Below are positions 39,911 to 48,794 of a stretch of DNA of 64,000 nucleotides, piece by piece. Numbering within the stretch: position 1 is the first letter of the stretch; each line of letters opens with the position of its first letter. The stretch is from Parafrigoribacterium mesophilum (GTDB taxonomy: Bacteria; Actinomycetota; Actinomycetes; Actinomycetales; Microbacteriaceae), in the NCBI RefSeq assembly GCF_039652555.1, contig NZ_JBDJAF010000002.1, positions 1 to 64,000 on the forward strand, read 5' to 3'. The notes under the pieces were generated by a model. The model made no database searches, had not been told where the DNA came from, and saw only the letters and a program-made list of their open reading frames with translations. A program made the translations under genes and the position numbers.

Positions 39911-41776
39911 CTAGACCGGGGCCGGCGCCAACCCGTACTCTTTCGGCGCCAGCACCGGTGGAAGCTCCGCGAGCCGCTGCAGCGCATCCCGCACCGCCGC
40001 CACGTAAATCAAGCCGCCGCGGGCGCCGGGGTGGATCTGGTCCCTGGCCAGTAGACCCAGATGCCCGGCGATCGCGTCCCGCCAATTCGCCAGTTCCACG
40101 TCCCGGTACTGTTGCGCGAAGCGGGTCAGCGCCTCGTTCACTCCGGCGGTCCAGCCCCGTGGCGCCTGCACGTTGACGACCACGATGTGCCGCGCCGGGG
40201 TGGCGATCGCGCGGATGCGGTCGAGCATCGCTTCGTCGATCGGACCGTTGGTGCCCAGCCCGAGCAGCACGGTGTCCCGCAGCAGTCCCTGGTCACGCAG
40301 CGCGGTCAACACCGCGGGCGCCTCGGCGAGTTGGCGGGAGACGACCGCGTCGATCTGGATGCCGGGGAACGCGCTTTGCAACTCCGGTGCGGAGGCGAGC
40401 ATCACCGAGTCGCCGATCGCGGTGATCCTCGACCCCTCGGGCAGAGCGACCGGAGCTTTCTGCGTCGGAGACGGGCTGGGCTGGGGCGCGGTGATCGCGG
40501 CCTGACCCTGTTCGATCGTCACCTGCGCCTGGCTGACGCCCGGGTCGGCGGCGATGGCGGCTCCGGTACTGACGCCGCCGCCGACGACGAGCAGCGCGAC
40601 CGCGCCCGCACCTGCGAGTTTCGATCTCGAGGCGCGCACTCCTGCGGCCATCGACCGGACCGCCCGCCGGAATCCACCGCGCCGGATCGGCTGCTCCACA
40701 TACCGGTAGGACAACGCGGCGGCCACCACGGTGAGAACCAAGACGATGCCGCCCAGCGCCCAGCCCGGCGCACCGGACCGGGGCCAGGTCGCCAGCGCCG
40801 CAGCCAGCAGCACATACGCCGGCCAGTGCCACAGGTACAACCCGTACGACCGCTCGCCGATCCAGCGCATCGGTGCCACATCCAAAGCGCGGCCGAGGAT
40901 CGAGCCAGGGACTACCGACCCGGCGATGGCCAGTGCACTGAGCACGGCGACCAGCGGGAGTCCACCACGATAGGCGAGTACCGAGTCGTCGGGCATGAGG
41001 GCGGCGACGACAAGCAGGCCGCCAACGGACAGCGCGCCGAGCACCTGCAGGGCCGCGCGCATCCGCGCCGACAGGCGTTCGAGCGCGAACGACCAGTCAT
41101 GGTGCAGGATGGCGAGCACCGCACCCAGGGCCAGCCCGAAGCTGTGCGTGTCGGTGCCGAAGTACACCCTGGTGGCGTCGCCGCCGGGAAGGTAGACCAG
41201 TGCCATGGCCAGGCCGGAGCCGATCGCGCAGGCGGCGACGATGGCGACCCGGATGTGCCGGTTCGTCAGCAGCAGCGCTAGCACAGCCAGCGGCCAGAGC
41301 AGGTAGAACTGCTCTTCAACGGCCAGCGACCAGAGGTTGCGGAACAATTCGGGTGTGGTTTCGTCGAAGTAGCTGGTTCCGTCGGCGATGGCCAGCCAGT
41401 TGCTGCTGAAGCTGACGGCGCCCAGCACCTGCCTGCCCAGGCCGATGAGCACGTCGCCACCGACCGCCCAGGCGGCGCTGCCGCAGACCAGCAGCAACAA
41501 CCCGAGCGCCGGGAGCAGTCGCCGGGCCCGCCGGCGCCAGAAATTGGCCAAGGCGATCCGGCCGGTCTTCGTTTTCTCGCGCAGCAGCAGCGCCGTGATC
41601 AGGAAGCCGCTGATGACGAAGAACACGTCGACGCCCAGGTAGCCACCCGGTACGAATCCGGGGCTGAGGTGGAACACCATGACCAGCACGACAGCGATGG
41701 CGCGCAGTCCGTCGAGTCCTGCGAAACGTGAGGCTCCGGATGCGGCGATCGGCGGAGCAGCGGGGGATTTCGTCAT
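39911..41776 (-). CDS. Acyltransferase 3 / SGNH-hydrolase fusion (OatA-like)
   Basis: 621 residues. The N-terminal acyltransferase-3 domain (about 15-400) has GLDGLRAIAVVLVMVFHLSP and GYLGVDVFFVISGFLITALL, with about ten membrane helices. The C-terminal extracytoplasmic SGNH domain (about 460-621) has block I ITAIGDSVML, block III LGTNGPID and block V DQIHPGARG. This architecture O-acetylates cell-wall polymers or glycans. It lies on the opposite strand between rplQ and truA, which are usually adjacent, so it is a probable insertion in an ancestral operon. Confidence 0.88.
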   Translation of the reverse strand: MTKSPAAPPIAASGASRFAGLDGLRAIAVVLVMVFHLSPGFVPGGYLGVDVFFVISGFLITALLLREKTKTGRIALANFWRRRARRLLPALGLLLLVCGSAAWAVGGDVLIGLGRQVLGAVSFSSNWLAIADGTSYFDETTPELFRNLWSLAVEEQFYLLWPLAVLALLLTNRHIRVAIVAACAIGSGLAMALVYLPGGDATRVYFGTDTHSFGLALGAVLAILHHDWSFALERLSARMRAALQVLGALSVGGLLVVAALMPDDSVLAYRGGLPLVAVLSALAIAGSVVPGSILGRALDVAPMRWIGERSYGLYLWHWPAYVLLAAALATWPRSGAPGWALGGIVLVLTVVAAALSYRYVEQPIRRGGFRRAVRSMAAGVRASRSKLAGAGAVALLVVGGGVSTGAAIAADPGVSQAQVTIEQGQAAITAPQPSPSPTQKAPVALPEGSRITAIGDSVMLASAPELQSAFPGIQIDAVVSRQLAEAPAVLTALRDQGLLRDTVLLGLGTNGPIDEAMLDRIRAIATPARHIVVVNVQAPRGWTAGVNEALTRFAQQYRDVELANWRDAIAGHLGLLARDQIHPGARGGLIYVAAVRDALQRLAELPPVLAPKEYGLAPAPV

Positions 41777-41874
41777 GGGTTCTTCTTCGATGCTTCCGGA
41801 CCTCCGCCGTCAGGTCAACTTCGACCAGGGCTCGCACAATGCCCGCCGCCGTGGGTACCGCGATGCTGCGCCCC

Positions 41875-41880
41875 TAGACT
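41875..41880 (+). promoter_or_regulatory. -10 element of a probable leaderless truA promoter
   Basis: TAGACT is followed by exactly six bases and GTG 41887. No ribosome site is present, so the mRNA probably starts at the start codon. Confidence 0.55.
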
Positions 41881-41886
41881 CGTGGG

Positions 41887-42762
41887 GTGGACCTGCCGAC
41901 AACGCGCATCCGATTGGATATCGCCTACGACGGCGGCGCGTTCAACGGTTGGGCGCGTCAACCGGCGCTGCGCACCGTGCAGGGCGAACTCGAGCAGCGG
42001 CTCGCCACGATCTTCCACCGGCATCCCCCGGCGCCCACTCTGACCGTCGCCGGCCGTACCGACGCCGGGGTGCACGCCCTCGGTCAGGTGGCGCACCTCG
42101 ACCTCACCGAGGAGCAACTCTCCTCCCTCACCCGGCGCGGGCCCTCCGCAACCGCAGGCGCCACGGCGCTGGCAACCCGTCTCAACGGGATCGCCGGGCT
42201 CCACTCCGATGTGGTGATCACCGCGTCTGCGATCGCTCCGCCAGGCTTCGATGCCCGCTTCTCCGCCCTGTCCCGGAGCTATCGCTACCGGGTGGCGGCC
42301 GCGGCGGCCCCGCGAAATCCTCTCGAGCGCGGCTTCACCCTCTGGTATCCGCGCACCCTCGACGGCGAGCTGATGGACACCGCCGCCCGCTCGCTGACCG
42401 GGCTGCACGACTGGGCCGCGTACTGCAAGGCCCGCGACGGCGCCACGACCATCCGCACCCTGCAGCAGTTCTCCTGGGCGAGGCAGGGCGACGGGGTGCT
42501 GGTCGCCGATGTCACCGCGGATGCCTTTTGCCACGGCATGGTGCGCGCCCTGGTGGGGGCCTGCCTGGCCGTGGGGGAGGGCAAACTGGACGGCCGTGAT
42601 CTCGTGGCGCTGCGCACCGAGGCGACGCGCACCAGCGCGTTCAAGGTGGCGCCGGCACGCGGCCTCACCCTCACCGAGGTGCGGTACCCGGATGCCGCGC
42701 AACTGCACATCCGGGCGCTGCAGACCCGCGCCCGCCGCGAACCGATCGGGTCGGCAGAGTGA
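41887..42762 (+). CDS. truA: tRNA pseudouridine(38-40) synthase
   Basis: 291 residues. RIRLDIAYDGGAFNGWARQP start and catalytic Asp in AGRTDAGVHALGQVAHL are clear. The middle is somewhat Ala-rich. Modifies the anticodon arm. GTG 41887 is supported by the -10 hexamer six bases upstream. Divergent from the acyltransferase gene. Confidence 0.95.
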   Translation: MDLPTTRIRLDIAYDGGAFNGWARQPALRTVQGELEQRLATIFHRHPPAPTLTVAGRTDAGVHALGQVAHLDLTEEQLSSLTRRGPSATAGATALATRLNGIAGLHSDVVITASAIAPPGFDARFSALSRSYRYRVAAAAAPRNPLERGFTLWYPRTLDGELMDTAARSLTGLHDWAAYCKARDGATTIRTLQQFSWARQGDGVLVADVTADAFCHGMVRALVGACLAVGEGKLDGRDLVALRTEATRTSAFKVAPARGLTLTEVRYPDAAQLHIRALQTRARREPIGSAE

Positions 42763-42767
42763 TCGGT

Positions 42768-42814
42768 TTGCACGGTGACCGCGCCATAGTCTAATGTTGA
42801 TCCTTGGTGCCTGC
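42768..42814 (+). promoter_or_regulatory. rplM promoter with conserved initiation region
   Basis: TTGCAC (42768-42773), 18-base spacer and TAATGT (42792-42797), then TTGATCCTTGGTGCCTGC (42797-42814). The sequence after the -10 is identical to that upstream of infA. The remaining leader to 42928 holds no other recognised signal. Confidence 0.6.
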
Positions 42815-42928
42815 GCTTGTTCAGCCGGACATCCGAACTTGAGCCCTCCACCGGTTGCGTTACCCACGTGAACGCACCACGGAGCGGGATTCACGAACAC
42901 CTCATTTCGATCAGAGAGCAGCACTACT

Positions 42929-43375
42929 GTGACGCGCACCTATTCCCCCAAGCCCGACGACATCCAGCGTGACTGGTTGATCATCGACGCAACAGACGTC
43001 GTGCTCGGTCGGCTCGCCAGCCAGGCAGCCGTACTGCTGCGCGGCAAGCACAAGCCGACCTTCGCCCCCCACATGGACACCGGCGACTTCGTCATCATCA
43101 TCAATGCCGAGAAGGTGGCCCTGACCGGCTCCAAGCTCGTCAAGAAGCTGGCTTACCGCCACTCGGGATACCCGGGCGGCTTGACCTCGAGCAACTACGC
43201 CGAGATGCTCGAGCGGCACCCCACCCGGGCCGTGGAGAAAGCCATCCGCGGGATGCTCCCGAAGAACTCGATCGGCCGCGGCCAGTTCGCCAAGCTGAAG
43301 GTGTACGCGGGGCCAGAGCACCCGCACGCCGCACAGCAGCCCAAAATCTTCACCATCAACCAGGTCGCGCAGTAG
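42929..43375 (+). CDS. rplM: 50S ribosomal protein L13
   Basis: 148 residues, normal. TYSPKPDDIQRDWLIIDATD, VLGRLASQAAVLLRGKHKPT and the AVRGMLPKN-type segment (AIRGMLPKNSIGRGQ) identify L13. GTG 42929; ribosome site AGAGAGCAG is weak. Paired with rpsI. Confidence 0.97.
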   Translation: MTRTYSPKPDDIQRDWLIIDATDVVLGRLASQAAVLLRGKHKPTFAPHMDTGDFVIIINAEKVALTGSKLVKKLAYRHSGYPGGLTSSNYAEMLERHPTRAVEKAIRGMLPKNSIGRGQFAKLKVYAGPEHPHAAQQPKIFTINQVAQ

Positions 43376-43402
43376 CGCCGACCGACCAGCTTAAGGATTC
43401 CC

Positions 43403-43888
43403 ATGGCGACAATCGCAGACTCCATCGAACAGGCTCCTGAGAGCTATTCGACGCAAACGCCGGCCGAGGCCGCACCCAAGGCCGCGCGCGCGGTGCTCAA
43501 CGTTCCCGGCGCAGCAGTCGGCCGCCGCAAGCAGGCAATCGCCCGCGTGCGCATCAAGCCCGGGACCGGCGTCATCACGGTCAACGGCCGCGAGCTGGCC
43601 GACTACTTCCCCAACAAGCTGCACCAGCAGCTGATCAACGACCCGTTCAAGGTGCTGGACCTGCTCGGCAGCTACGACGTGATCGCCCGCATCACCGGCG
43701 GCGGCCCCTCGGGTCAAGCCGGCGCGTTGCGGCTGGGCATCGCCCGGGCGCTCAACGAGATCGATCGCGAAAACAACCGTCCCGCACTCAAGAAGGTCGG
43801 CTTCCTCAGCCGGGACCCGCGAGTGAAGGAACGCAAGAAGGCTGGACTCAAGAAGGCCCGTAAGGCTCCGCAGTTCTCGAAGCGCTAG
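43403..43888 (+). CDS. rpsI: 30S ribosomal protein S9
   Basis: 161 residues, about 30 longer than usual through an N-terminal extension (DSIEQAPESYSTQTPAEAAP). The core AAVGRRKQAIARVRIKPGTG and the C-terminal KKARKAPQFSKR, whose terminal Arg contacts P-site tRNA, are intact (final KR is standard). Confidence 0.97.
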   Translation: MATIADSIEQAPESYSTQTPAEAAPKAARAVLNVPGAAVGRRKQAIARVRIKPGTGVITVNGRELADYFPNKLHQQLINDPFKVLDLLGSYDVIARITGGGPSGQAGALRLGIARALNEIDRENNRPALKKVGFLSRDPRVKERKKAGLKKARKAPQFSKR

Positions 43889-43909
43889 TCTGCTCGTAGC
43901 TGAGCGACT

Positions 43910-45271
43910 ATGCCTCGCATTTTTGGTACCGACGGTGTCCGCGGGCTCGCCAACGACACCCTGACGGTCGAACTCGCCCTGAGTCTTGCTCAGGGTGCGG
44001 CGTCCGTGTTCGACAAGGGACACCGCGCCGACGCACGCCGCGCATCCGGCCGAAGGCCCGTGGCCGTCGTCGCGCGCGACCCGCGGATTTCTGGCGAGTT
44101 CATCGCGGCAGCGGTGTCCGCCGGCCTGGCGAGTTCCGGCGTTGACGTGCTTGACGCCGGGGTGATTCCGACCCCGGCGACGGCGTTCTTGATCGCCGAC
44201 ATCGACGCCGACTTCGGGGTGATGGTCTCCGCCTCGCACAATCCGGCACCGGACAACGGCATCAAGTTTTTCGCCGCCGGTGGAACCAAACTCCCCGATG
44301 AGGTCGAGGACCGCATCGAGGCGGCCATGGCCGGCCGCAAACTGGCTCCGACCGGTGGCGGCGTCGGCCGCATCAGCCGGTTCGCGGATGCCGAAGACCG
44401 CTACGTAGTGCACCTGCTCGCGTCGTTGCCGAACCGACTCGACGGCATCCATGTCGTACTCGACTGCGCCAACGGGGCCGCTGCAGGACCGTCGCCGGAC
44501 GCGTTCGTGAACGCCGGCGCGAAGGTCACGGTGATCGGCGCAGACCCCGACGGCATCAACATCAATGACGGCGTCGGGTCGACCCACCTCGATAACCTCG
44601 CCAAGGCGGTGCTCGAGTACGGCGCAGACGTCGGCATCGCCCACGACGGCGACGCGGACCGCTGCCTGGCCATCGATCACTTGGGACGCGTGGTCGACGG
44701 TGACCAGATCATGGCCATCCTGGCGGTGTCGATGAAGGAGCGGGGCCTGCTGCGCCAGGACACCCTCGTCGCCACGGTGATGAGCAACCTGGGGCTGCGT
44801 TTTGCCATGGAGGCGCACGGCATTTCGATGCTGCAGACCAAGGTCGGCGACCGTTACGTGCTGGAAACCCTCAACAGCGGCGGCTTCAGCTTGGGGGGCG
44901 AGCAGTCCGGGCACGTCATCATGACCGACTACGCGACGACCGGCGACGGGATCCTCACCGGGTTGCACCTGCTCGCCGAGATGGCGCGTACCGGAAAATC
45001 ACTTGCAGAGCTCGCTCAGGTGATGACCGTGTACCCCCAGGTGATGGTCAACGTGAAGGGCGTTGCCCACCACCGGCTCAACGGGGATGAGACGATCGCG
45101 GCCGCCGTCGGGCTGGCAGAGGGACGGCTTGGCGCTGACGGGCGGGTCGTGCTGCGCCCCTCGGGGACTGAGCCGCTCGTGCGCGTGATGGTCGAGGCAT
45201 CCGACCGCAGCTTGGCGGACGAGATCGCGCAGGCGCTGGCCGACGTGGTGCGCAAGCAACTCGCCCTGTAG
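43910..45271 (+). CDS. glmM: Phosphoglucosamine mutase
   Basis: 453 residues. Converts glucosamine-6-P to glucosamine-1-P for peptidoglycan. Active-site Ser109 in VMVSASHNPAPDNGIKFF, metal loop HDGDADRCLAI and the C-terminal phosphate loop RPSGTEPLVRVMVEA are all present. ATG 43910 lies 21 bases after rpsI. Functionally paired with glmS 1.2 kb downstream, the usual actinobacterial order. Confidence 0.97.
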   Translation: MPRIFGTDGVRGLANDTLTVELALSLAQGAASVFDKGHRADARRASGRRPVAVVARDPRISGEFIAAAVSAGLASSGVDVLDAGVIPTPATAFLIADIDADFGVMVSASHNPAPDNGIKFFAAGGTKLPDEVEDRIEAAMAGRKLAPTGGGVGRISRFADAEDRYVVHLLASLPNRLDGIHVVLDCANGAAAGPSPDAFVNAGAKVTVIGADPDGININDGVGSTHLDNLAKAVLEYGADVGIAHDGDADRCLAIDHLGRVVDGDQIMAILAVSMKERGLLRQDTLVATVMSNLGLRFAMEAHGISMLQTKVGDRYVLETLNSGGFSLGGEQSGHVIMTDYATTGDGILTGLHLLAEMARTGKSLAELAQVMTVYPQVMVNVKGVAHHRLNGDETIAAAVGLAEGRLGADGRVVLRPSGTEPLVRVMVEASDRSLADEIAQALADVVRKQLAL

Positions 45272-45280
45272 CTCCCGGAA

Positions 45281-45314
45281 CTTCCCTAAACCCGGATCTT
45301 CCCTAAACCCGACA
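45281..45314 (+). repeat. 17-base tandem repeat after glmM
   Basis: CTTCCCTAAACCCGGAT and CTTCCCTAAACCCGACA, directly before the palindromic element. This resembles the arrangement after map. Confidence 0.75.
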
Positions 45315-45325
45315 CAAGACTTAAT

Positions 45326-45408
45326 CCCCTCTCAAGGAAATTCTGTCCGGAGGGGGCCCGGATCCCAATACGCCGGCTCTCGGAAGACAGAAACTCCTTG
45401 AGACGGGG
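45326..45408. repeat. Palindromic element, TCAAGGARATTYTGTC family, copy 2
   Basis: CCCCTCTCAAGGAAATTCTG... (45326-45347) pairs with GACAGAAACTCCTTGAGACG... (45386-45408) around a 38-base centre. Same arms and size as 36066-36147. It lies between the convergent glmM and coaA genes. Confidence 0.8.
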
Positions 45409-45462
45409 TGTGAACGGGGGGGTGAGGGACGGGTTGAGGCGGGGTGTCGCCCGGGGCGGGGG

Positions 45463-46419
45463 TCAGATCTTGCGGAGCAGGATGCTCTTGACGGCGTGAC
45501 TGGCGTTCTTGCGCAGCACCAGGGTGGCCCGCGAGCGGGTGGGCAGGATGTTCCGGGTCAGGTTCGGCTCGTTGATACGGTTCCAGATGTCCCTAGCCTT
45601 CGCACGCGCCTGCTCCGGGCTCAGCGTCGAGTATCGATGGAAGTACGACTTGGGGTTCGCGAACGCGCCGCGCTGCAGTTTGAGGAAGCGCTCCTCGTAC
45701 CAGGTGGCGATGTCCGACGTCCTGGCATCCACGTAGACGGTGAAGTCGAACAGGTCGCTGATCGCCAAGCCGTGCCCGCTGGTAGGCGGTTGCAGCACGT
45801 TGAGCCCCTCGACGATGAGGATGTCCGGTTGCCGCACCACGATCTCGGCGCCGGGCGAGATGTCGTAGCTCAAATGCGAGTAGAACGGCGCGCGCACCTC
45901 GGCGGCACCGCTTTTCACCTTGCTCACGAACCGCAGCAACGCGCGACGGTCGTACGACTCCGGGAATCCCTTCCGGTCCATCAGCCCGCGCCGCTCCAAC
46001 TCTGCGTTCGGCAGCAGGAACCCGTCGGTGGTGAGCAGCTCCACCCGCGGCGTGTCCTCCCACCGGGAGAGCAGCTCCCGCAGCAGCCGCGAAATCGTCG
46101 ACTTGCCGACCGCCACCGACCCGGCCACTCCAATCACGAACGGGGTCCGCTCACTCGGCCGCCTCAGGAAGCTGCTGGTTGACTGATGCAGCCGCTGCGC
46201 GCCCACCGCGTACAGGGTGAGCAGCTTGCTCAGCGGCAGGTAGACCTCGGCCACCTCTTCGAGCGAGAGCCGGTCGCCCAGTCCGCTCAATTCGACGATT
46301 TCGGTGGGGCTCAGCGGCAGCGTCGTGGACGGCGCAAGCTCGGCCCAATAGCTGCGCGGGATCTCCACGAAGGGAGTGGAGTGCTCGCTGTTCGCGCCGT
46401 GCGATCCCGACTCAGGCAT
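45463..46419 (-). CDS. coaA: Pantothenate kinase, type I
   Basis: 318 residues, standard for CoaA, the first step of coenzyme A synthesis. P-loop GVAGSVAVGKST at 97-108; TTDGFLLPNAELERRGLMDR, the DILIVEGLNVLQ strand and FAVYVDA-type segment (FTVYVDARTSDIATWYEERF) are typical. The frame is open far upstream across glmS, but ATG 46419 gives family length and has TAGTCT eight bases upstream, so the mRNA is nearly leaderless. Divergent from glmS. Confidence 0.95.
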   Translation of the reverse strand: MPESGSHGANSEHSTPFVEIPRSYWAELAPSTTLPLSPTEIVELSGLGDRLSLEEVAEVYLPLSKLLTLYAVGAQRLHQSTSSFLRRPSERTPFVIGVAGSVAVGKSTISRLLRELLSRWEDTPRVELLTTDGFLLPNAELERRGLMDRKGFPESYDRRALLRFVSKVKSGAAEVRAPFYSHLSYDISPGAEIVVRQPDILIVEGLNVLQPPTSGHGLAISDLFDFTVYVDARTSDIATWYEERFLKLQRGAFANPKSYFHRYSTLSPEQARAKARDIWNRINEPNLTRNILPTRSRATLVLRKNASHAVKSILLRKI

Positions 46420-46427
46420 AGGTGACC

Positions 46428-46433
46428 AGACTA
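46428..46433 (-). promoter_or_regulatory. -10 element of the coaA promoter
   Basis: On the minus strand TAGTCT, eight bases, then ATG 46419. No ribosome site is seen; a leader of 0-2 bases is expected. Confidence 0.45.
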
Positions 46434-46474
46434 GCCCGACGGATGCCCGACGACGATGCGCGGTACAGGTACCG

Positions 46475-46480
46475 TAAAAT
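46475..46480 (+). promoter_or_regulatory. -10 element of the glmS promoter
   Basis: TAAAAT, eight bases, then ATG 46489. No ribosome site precedes the start, so the mRNA is probably leaderless or has a 1-2 base leader. Confidence 0.5.
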
Positions 46481-46488
46481 CGTGTTCC

Positions 46489-48342
46489 ATGTGTGGAATC
46501 GTGGGCTACGTCGGCACCGACCGCAGTGTTGAGGTGCTCCTCGGGGGCCTGCGGCGCCTGGAATACCGCGGTTACGACTCCGCCGGCATCGCGGTGATCG
46601 ACGCATCCGGCATCCTGAACACGCGCAAACGCGCCGGCAAACTGCAGATGCTCGTCGGCGATCTGGACGCCGATCCGATGAACGACGGTGCCACCGGCAT
46701 CGGTCACACGCGTTGGGCCACGCACGGCGGTCCCACCGACGCCAACGCGCACCCGCACCTCGGCGACGACGGCAAACTCGCCCTGATCCACAACGGCATC
46801 ATCGAGAACTTCGACGAGCTCAAGGCCGAGCTGCTCGCGGAACATCCTGACACGGTGTTCACCAGCGAAACCGACAGCGAGGTGGCCGCGCTGCTCGTCG
46901 GCAACGCCTACCGCGACACCGGCGACGTCACCGAGGCCCTGCGCCGGGTCGTTGCCCGGCTGCACGGCGCCTTCACGCTGCTCGCGGTGCACCAGGACCA
47001 GCCCGGCGTCGTAGTCGGCGCGCGGCGCAACTCCCCGCTGGTGATCGGTTTGGGTGACGGCGAGAACTTCCTCGGCTCCGACGTCGCCGCGTTCGTGGAA
47101 CACACCCAACGGGCCGTGGCGATCGGCCAAGATCAGATCGTCACCATCACCGCGCAACAGGTCACCGTCACCGACTTCGACGGCACGCCGGTGGACACCG
47201 AGGAGTTCACCGTCGCCTGGGACGCCTCCGCCGCCGAAAAGGGCGGTTGGTCCAGCTTCATGGCCAAGGAAATCAGCGAAGAGCCGGAGGCGATCGCGAA
47301 CACCCTGCTCGGCCGCAGCAGTGACGGTACCTTGCAGCTCGCCGAACTCGACGGGTTGGCCGAGGTGCTGCGAGACATCGACCGCATCGTCATCATCGGC
47401 TGCGGCACCGCGTCCTATGCGGGAATGCTGGGCAAATACGCGATCGAGAAATGGGCGCGCATCCCGGTCGAGGTCGACCTCTCGCACGAATTCCGGTACC
47501 GCGACCCAATCCTCGACCCGCGAACGCTGGTCGTCTCAATCAGCCAATCCGGGGAAACGATGGACACCCTGATGGCGGTCAAGTTCGCCATCCAGGCCGG
47601 CGCGCATACCCTGTCGATCTGCAACACCCAGGGCGCCACCATTGCCCGCGAATCGGATGCGGTGCTCTACACACACGCCGGCCCCGAAGTCGCCGTCGCC
47701 TCCACCAAGGCGTTCGTCGCCCAGGTCACCGCCCTGTACCTGTTCGGCCTGCACCTGGCCGCCCTCCGCGGCACCCTCTCATCCGGCGAGGTCGCTGCGC
47801 AGCTGGAGGAACTCCACGCCGTCCCTGCCCAGCTCGCCGTCGTGCTGGAGCAGCACGAGGAGATCCGCCAGCTGGCCCGCTGGATGTCCGACACCCGCGC
47901 GGTGCTCTTCCTCGGCCGCCACGTCGGGTTCCCGGTCGCGCTGGAGGGTGCCCTGAAACTGAAGGAACTCGCCTACATCCACGCCGAGGGGTTTGCCGCC
48001 GGGGAACTCAAACACGGGCCCATCGCGCTCATCGAACCGGGCCAGCCGGTCTTCGTGATCGTGCCGAGCCCCCGCGAGGACGGCTCGTTGCATCCGAAGG
48101 TCATCTCGAACATCCAGGAGATCCGGGCGCGCGGCGCCAGAGTCCTCGCGATCGCAGAAAAAGGCGACGCGGCCGTGCTGCCGTATGCTGACGTCGTGTT
48201 CGCCGTTCCCGTCGCCTCCACCCTGTTCCAACCGCTGCTGTCGGTGGTACCGCTGCAGATCTTCGCCATGGAACTGGCGGCGGCCAAGGGGCTGGACGTG
48301 GACCAGCCCCGCAACCTGGCCAAATCGGTGACGGTGGAGTGA
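46489..48342 (+). CDS. glmS: Glutamine-fructose-6-phosphate aminotransferase (isomerizing)
   Basis: 617 residues. Makes glucosamine-6-P for the wall. N-terminal glutaminase with catalytic Cys2 (MCGIVGYVG), GHTRWATHGGPTDANAHPH; two SIS domains (GCGTASYAGMLGKYAIEKWA, SQSGETMDTLMAVKFA) and the C-terminal LAKSVTVE end. ATG 46489 places Cys at position 2 as required; an upstream in-frame start at 46456 would not. No glmS ribozyme was seen in the short upstream region. Confidence 0.97.
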   Translation: MCGIVGYVGTDRSVEVLLGGLRRLEYRGYDSAGIAVIDASGILNTRKRAGKLQMLVGDLDADPMNDGATGIGHTRWATHGGPTDANAHPHLGDDGKLALIHNGIIENFDELKAELLAEHPDTVFTSETDSEVAALLVGNAYRDTGDVTEALRRVVARLHGAFTLLAVHQDQPGVVVGARRNSPLVIGLGDGENFLGSDVAAFVEHTQRAVAIGQDQIVTITAQQVTVTDFDGTPVDTEEFTVAWDASAAEKGGWSSFMAKEISEEPEAIANTLLGRSSDGTLQLAELDGLAEVLRDIDRIVIIGCGTASYAGMLGKYAIEKWARIPVEVDLSHEFRYRDPILDPRTLVVSISQSGETMDTLMAVKFAIQAGAHTLSICNTQGATIARESDAVLYTHAGPEVAVASTKAFVAQVTALYLFGLHLAALRGTLSSGEVAAQLEELHAVPAQLAVVLEQHEEIRQLARWMSDTRAVLFLGRHVGFPVALEGALKLKELAYIHAEGFAAGELKHGPIALIEPGQPVFVIVPSPREDGSLHPKVISNIQEIRARGARVLAIAEKGDAAVLPYADVVFAVPVASTLFQPLLSVVPLQIFAMELAAAKGLDVDQPRNLAKSVTVE

Positions 48343-48391
48343 CCTCGTGCCAGCGCCGTGCTAAAACTAGGGCCGTGGTGGGAGTAGCGCC

Positions 48392-48766
48392 GTGATCGTC
48401 GGCATCGGCGTGGACCTGGTGGACCTCGCCAGGTTCGACCGCGCCGCCTCACGCACCCCGGCGCTGCTGAACCGGCTGTTCACCAAGCAGGAAACGGTCA
48501 CCGCCGCCGGCCGGCCGCTGCCGTTGCGCTCCCTGGCCGGTCGGTTCGCGGCCAAGGAGGCCCTGATCAAGGCGGTAGGCGACTCGACCGGGATGCGCTG
48601 GCACGACATGCGGGTCGTCTCGGATCCGTTGGGCAACCCATCGTTCGCGGTGTACGGCGCCATGGCCGGCATCCTTCAACGCTGCGGCGTCAGCCGGCTG
48701 CACCTGTCCTTGAGTCATGACGGCGGACTGGCCATCGCCTATGTGATCGCCGAGGGTCCGGCGTGA
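48392..48766 (+). CDS. acpS: Holo-[acyl-carrier-protein] synthase
   Basis: 124 residues, normal. Transfers phosphopantetheine from CoA to ACP. GIGVDLVDLARFDRA (metal Asp) and RFAAKEALIKAVGDSTGMRW (metal Glu) are the family signatures. GTG 48392 follows GGGAGTAG. A six-codon open frame (GTG GTG GGA GTA GCG CCG TGA) overlaps its start. Confidence 0.95.
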   Translation: MIVGIGVDLVDLARFDRAASRTPALLNRLFTKQETVTAAGRPLPLRSLAGRFAAKEALIKAVGDSTGMRWHDMRVVSDPLGNPSFAVYGAMAGILQRCGVSRLHLSLSHDGGLAIAYVIAEGPA

Positions 48767-48794
48767 GTATGCCGCGCGCGACCCGGGGCCCACG

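Noticed and set aside
43391..44968. 525-codon minus-strand frame opposite rpsI and glmM
   Set aside because: Antisense shadow; both plus-strand genes are unambiguous.
46420..47487. Upstream extension of the coaA frame across glmS
   Set aside because: The extra 356 codons are antisense to glmS; ATG 46419 gives the exact CoaA length and has a nearby -10.
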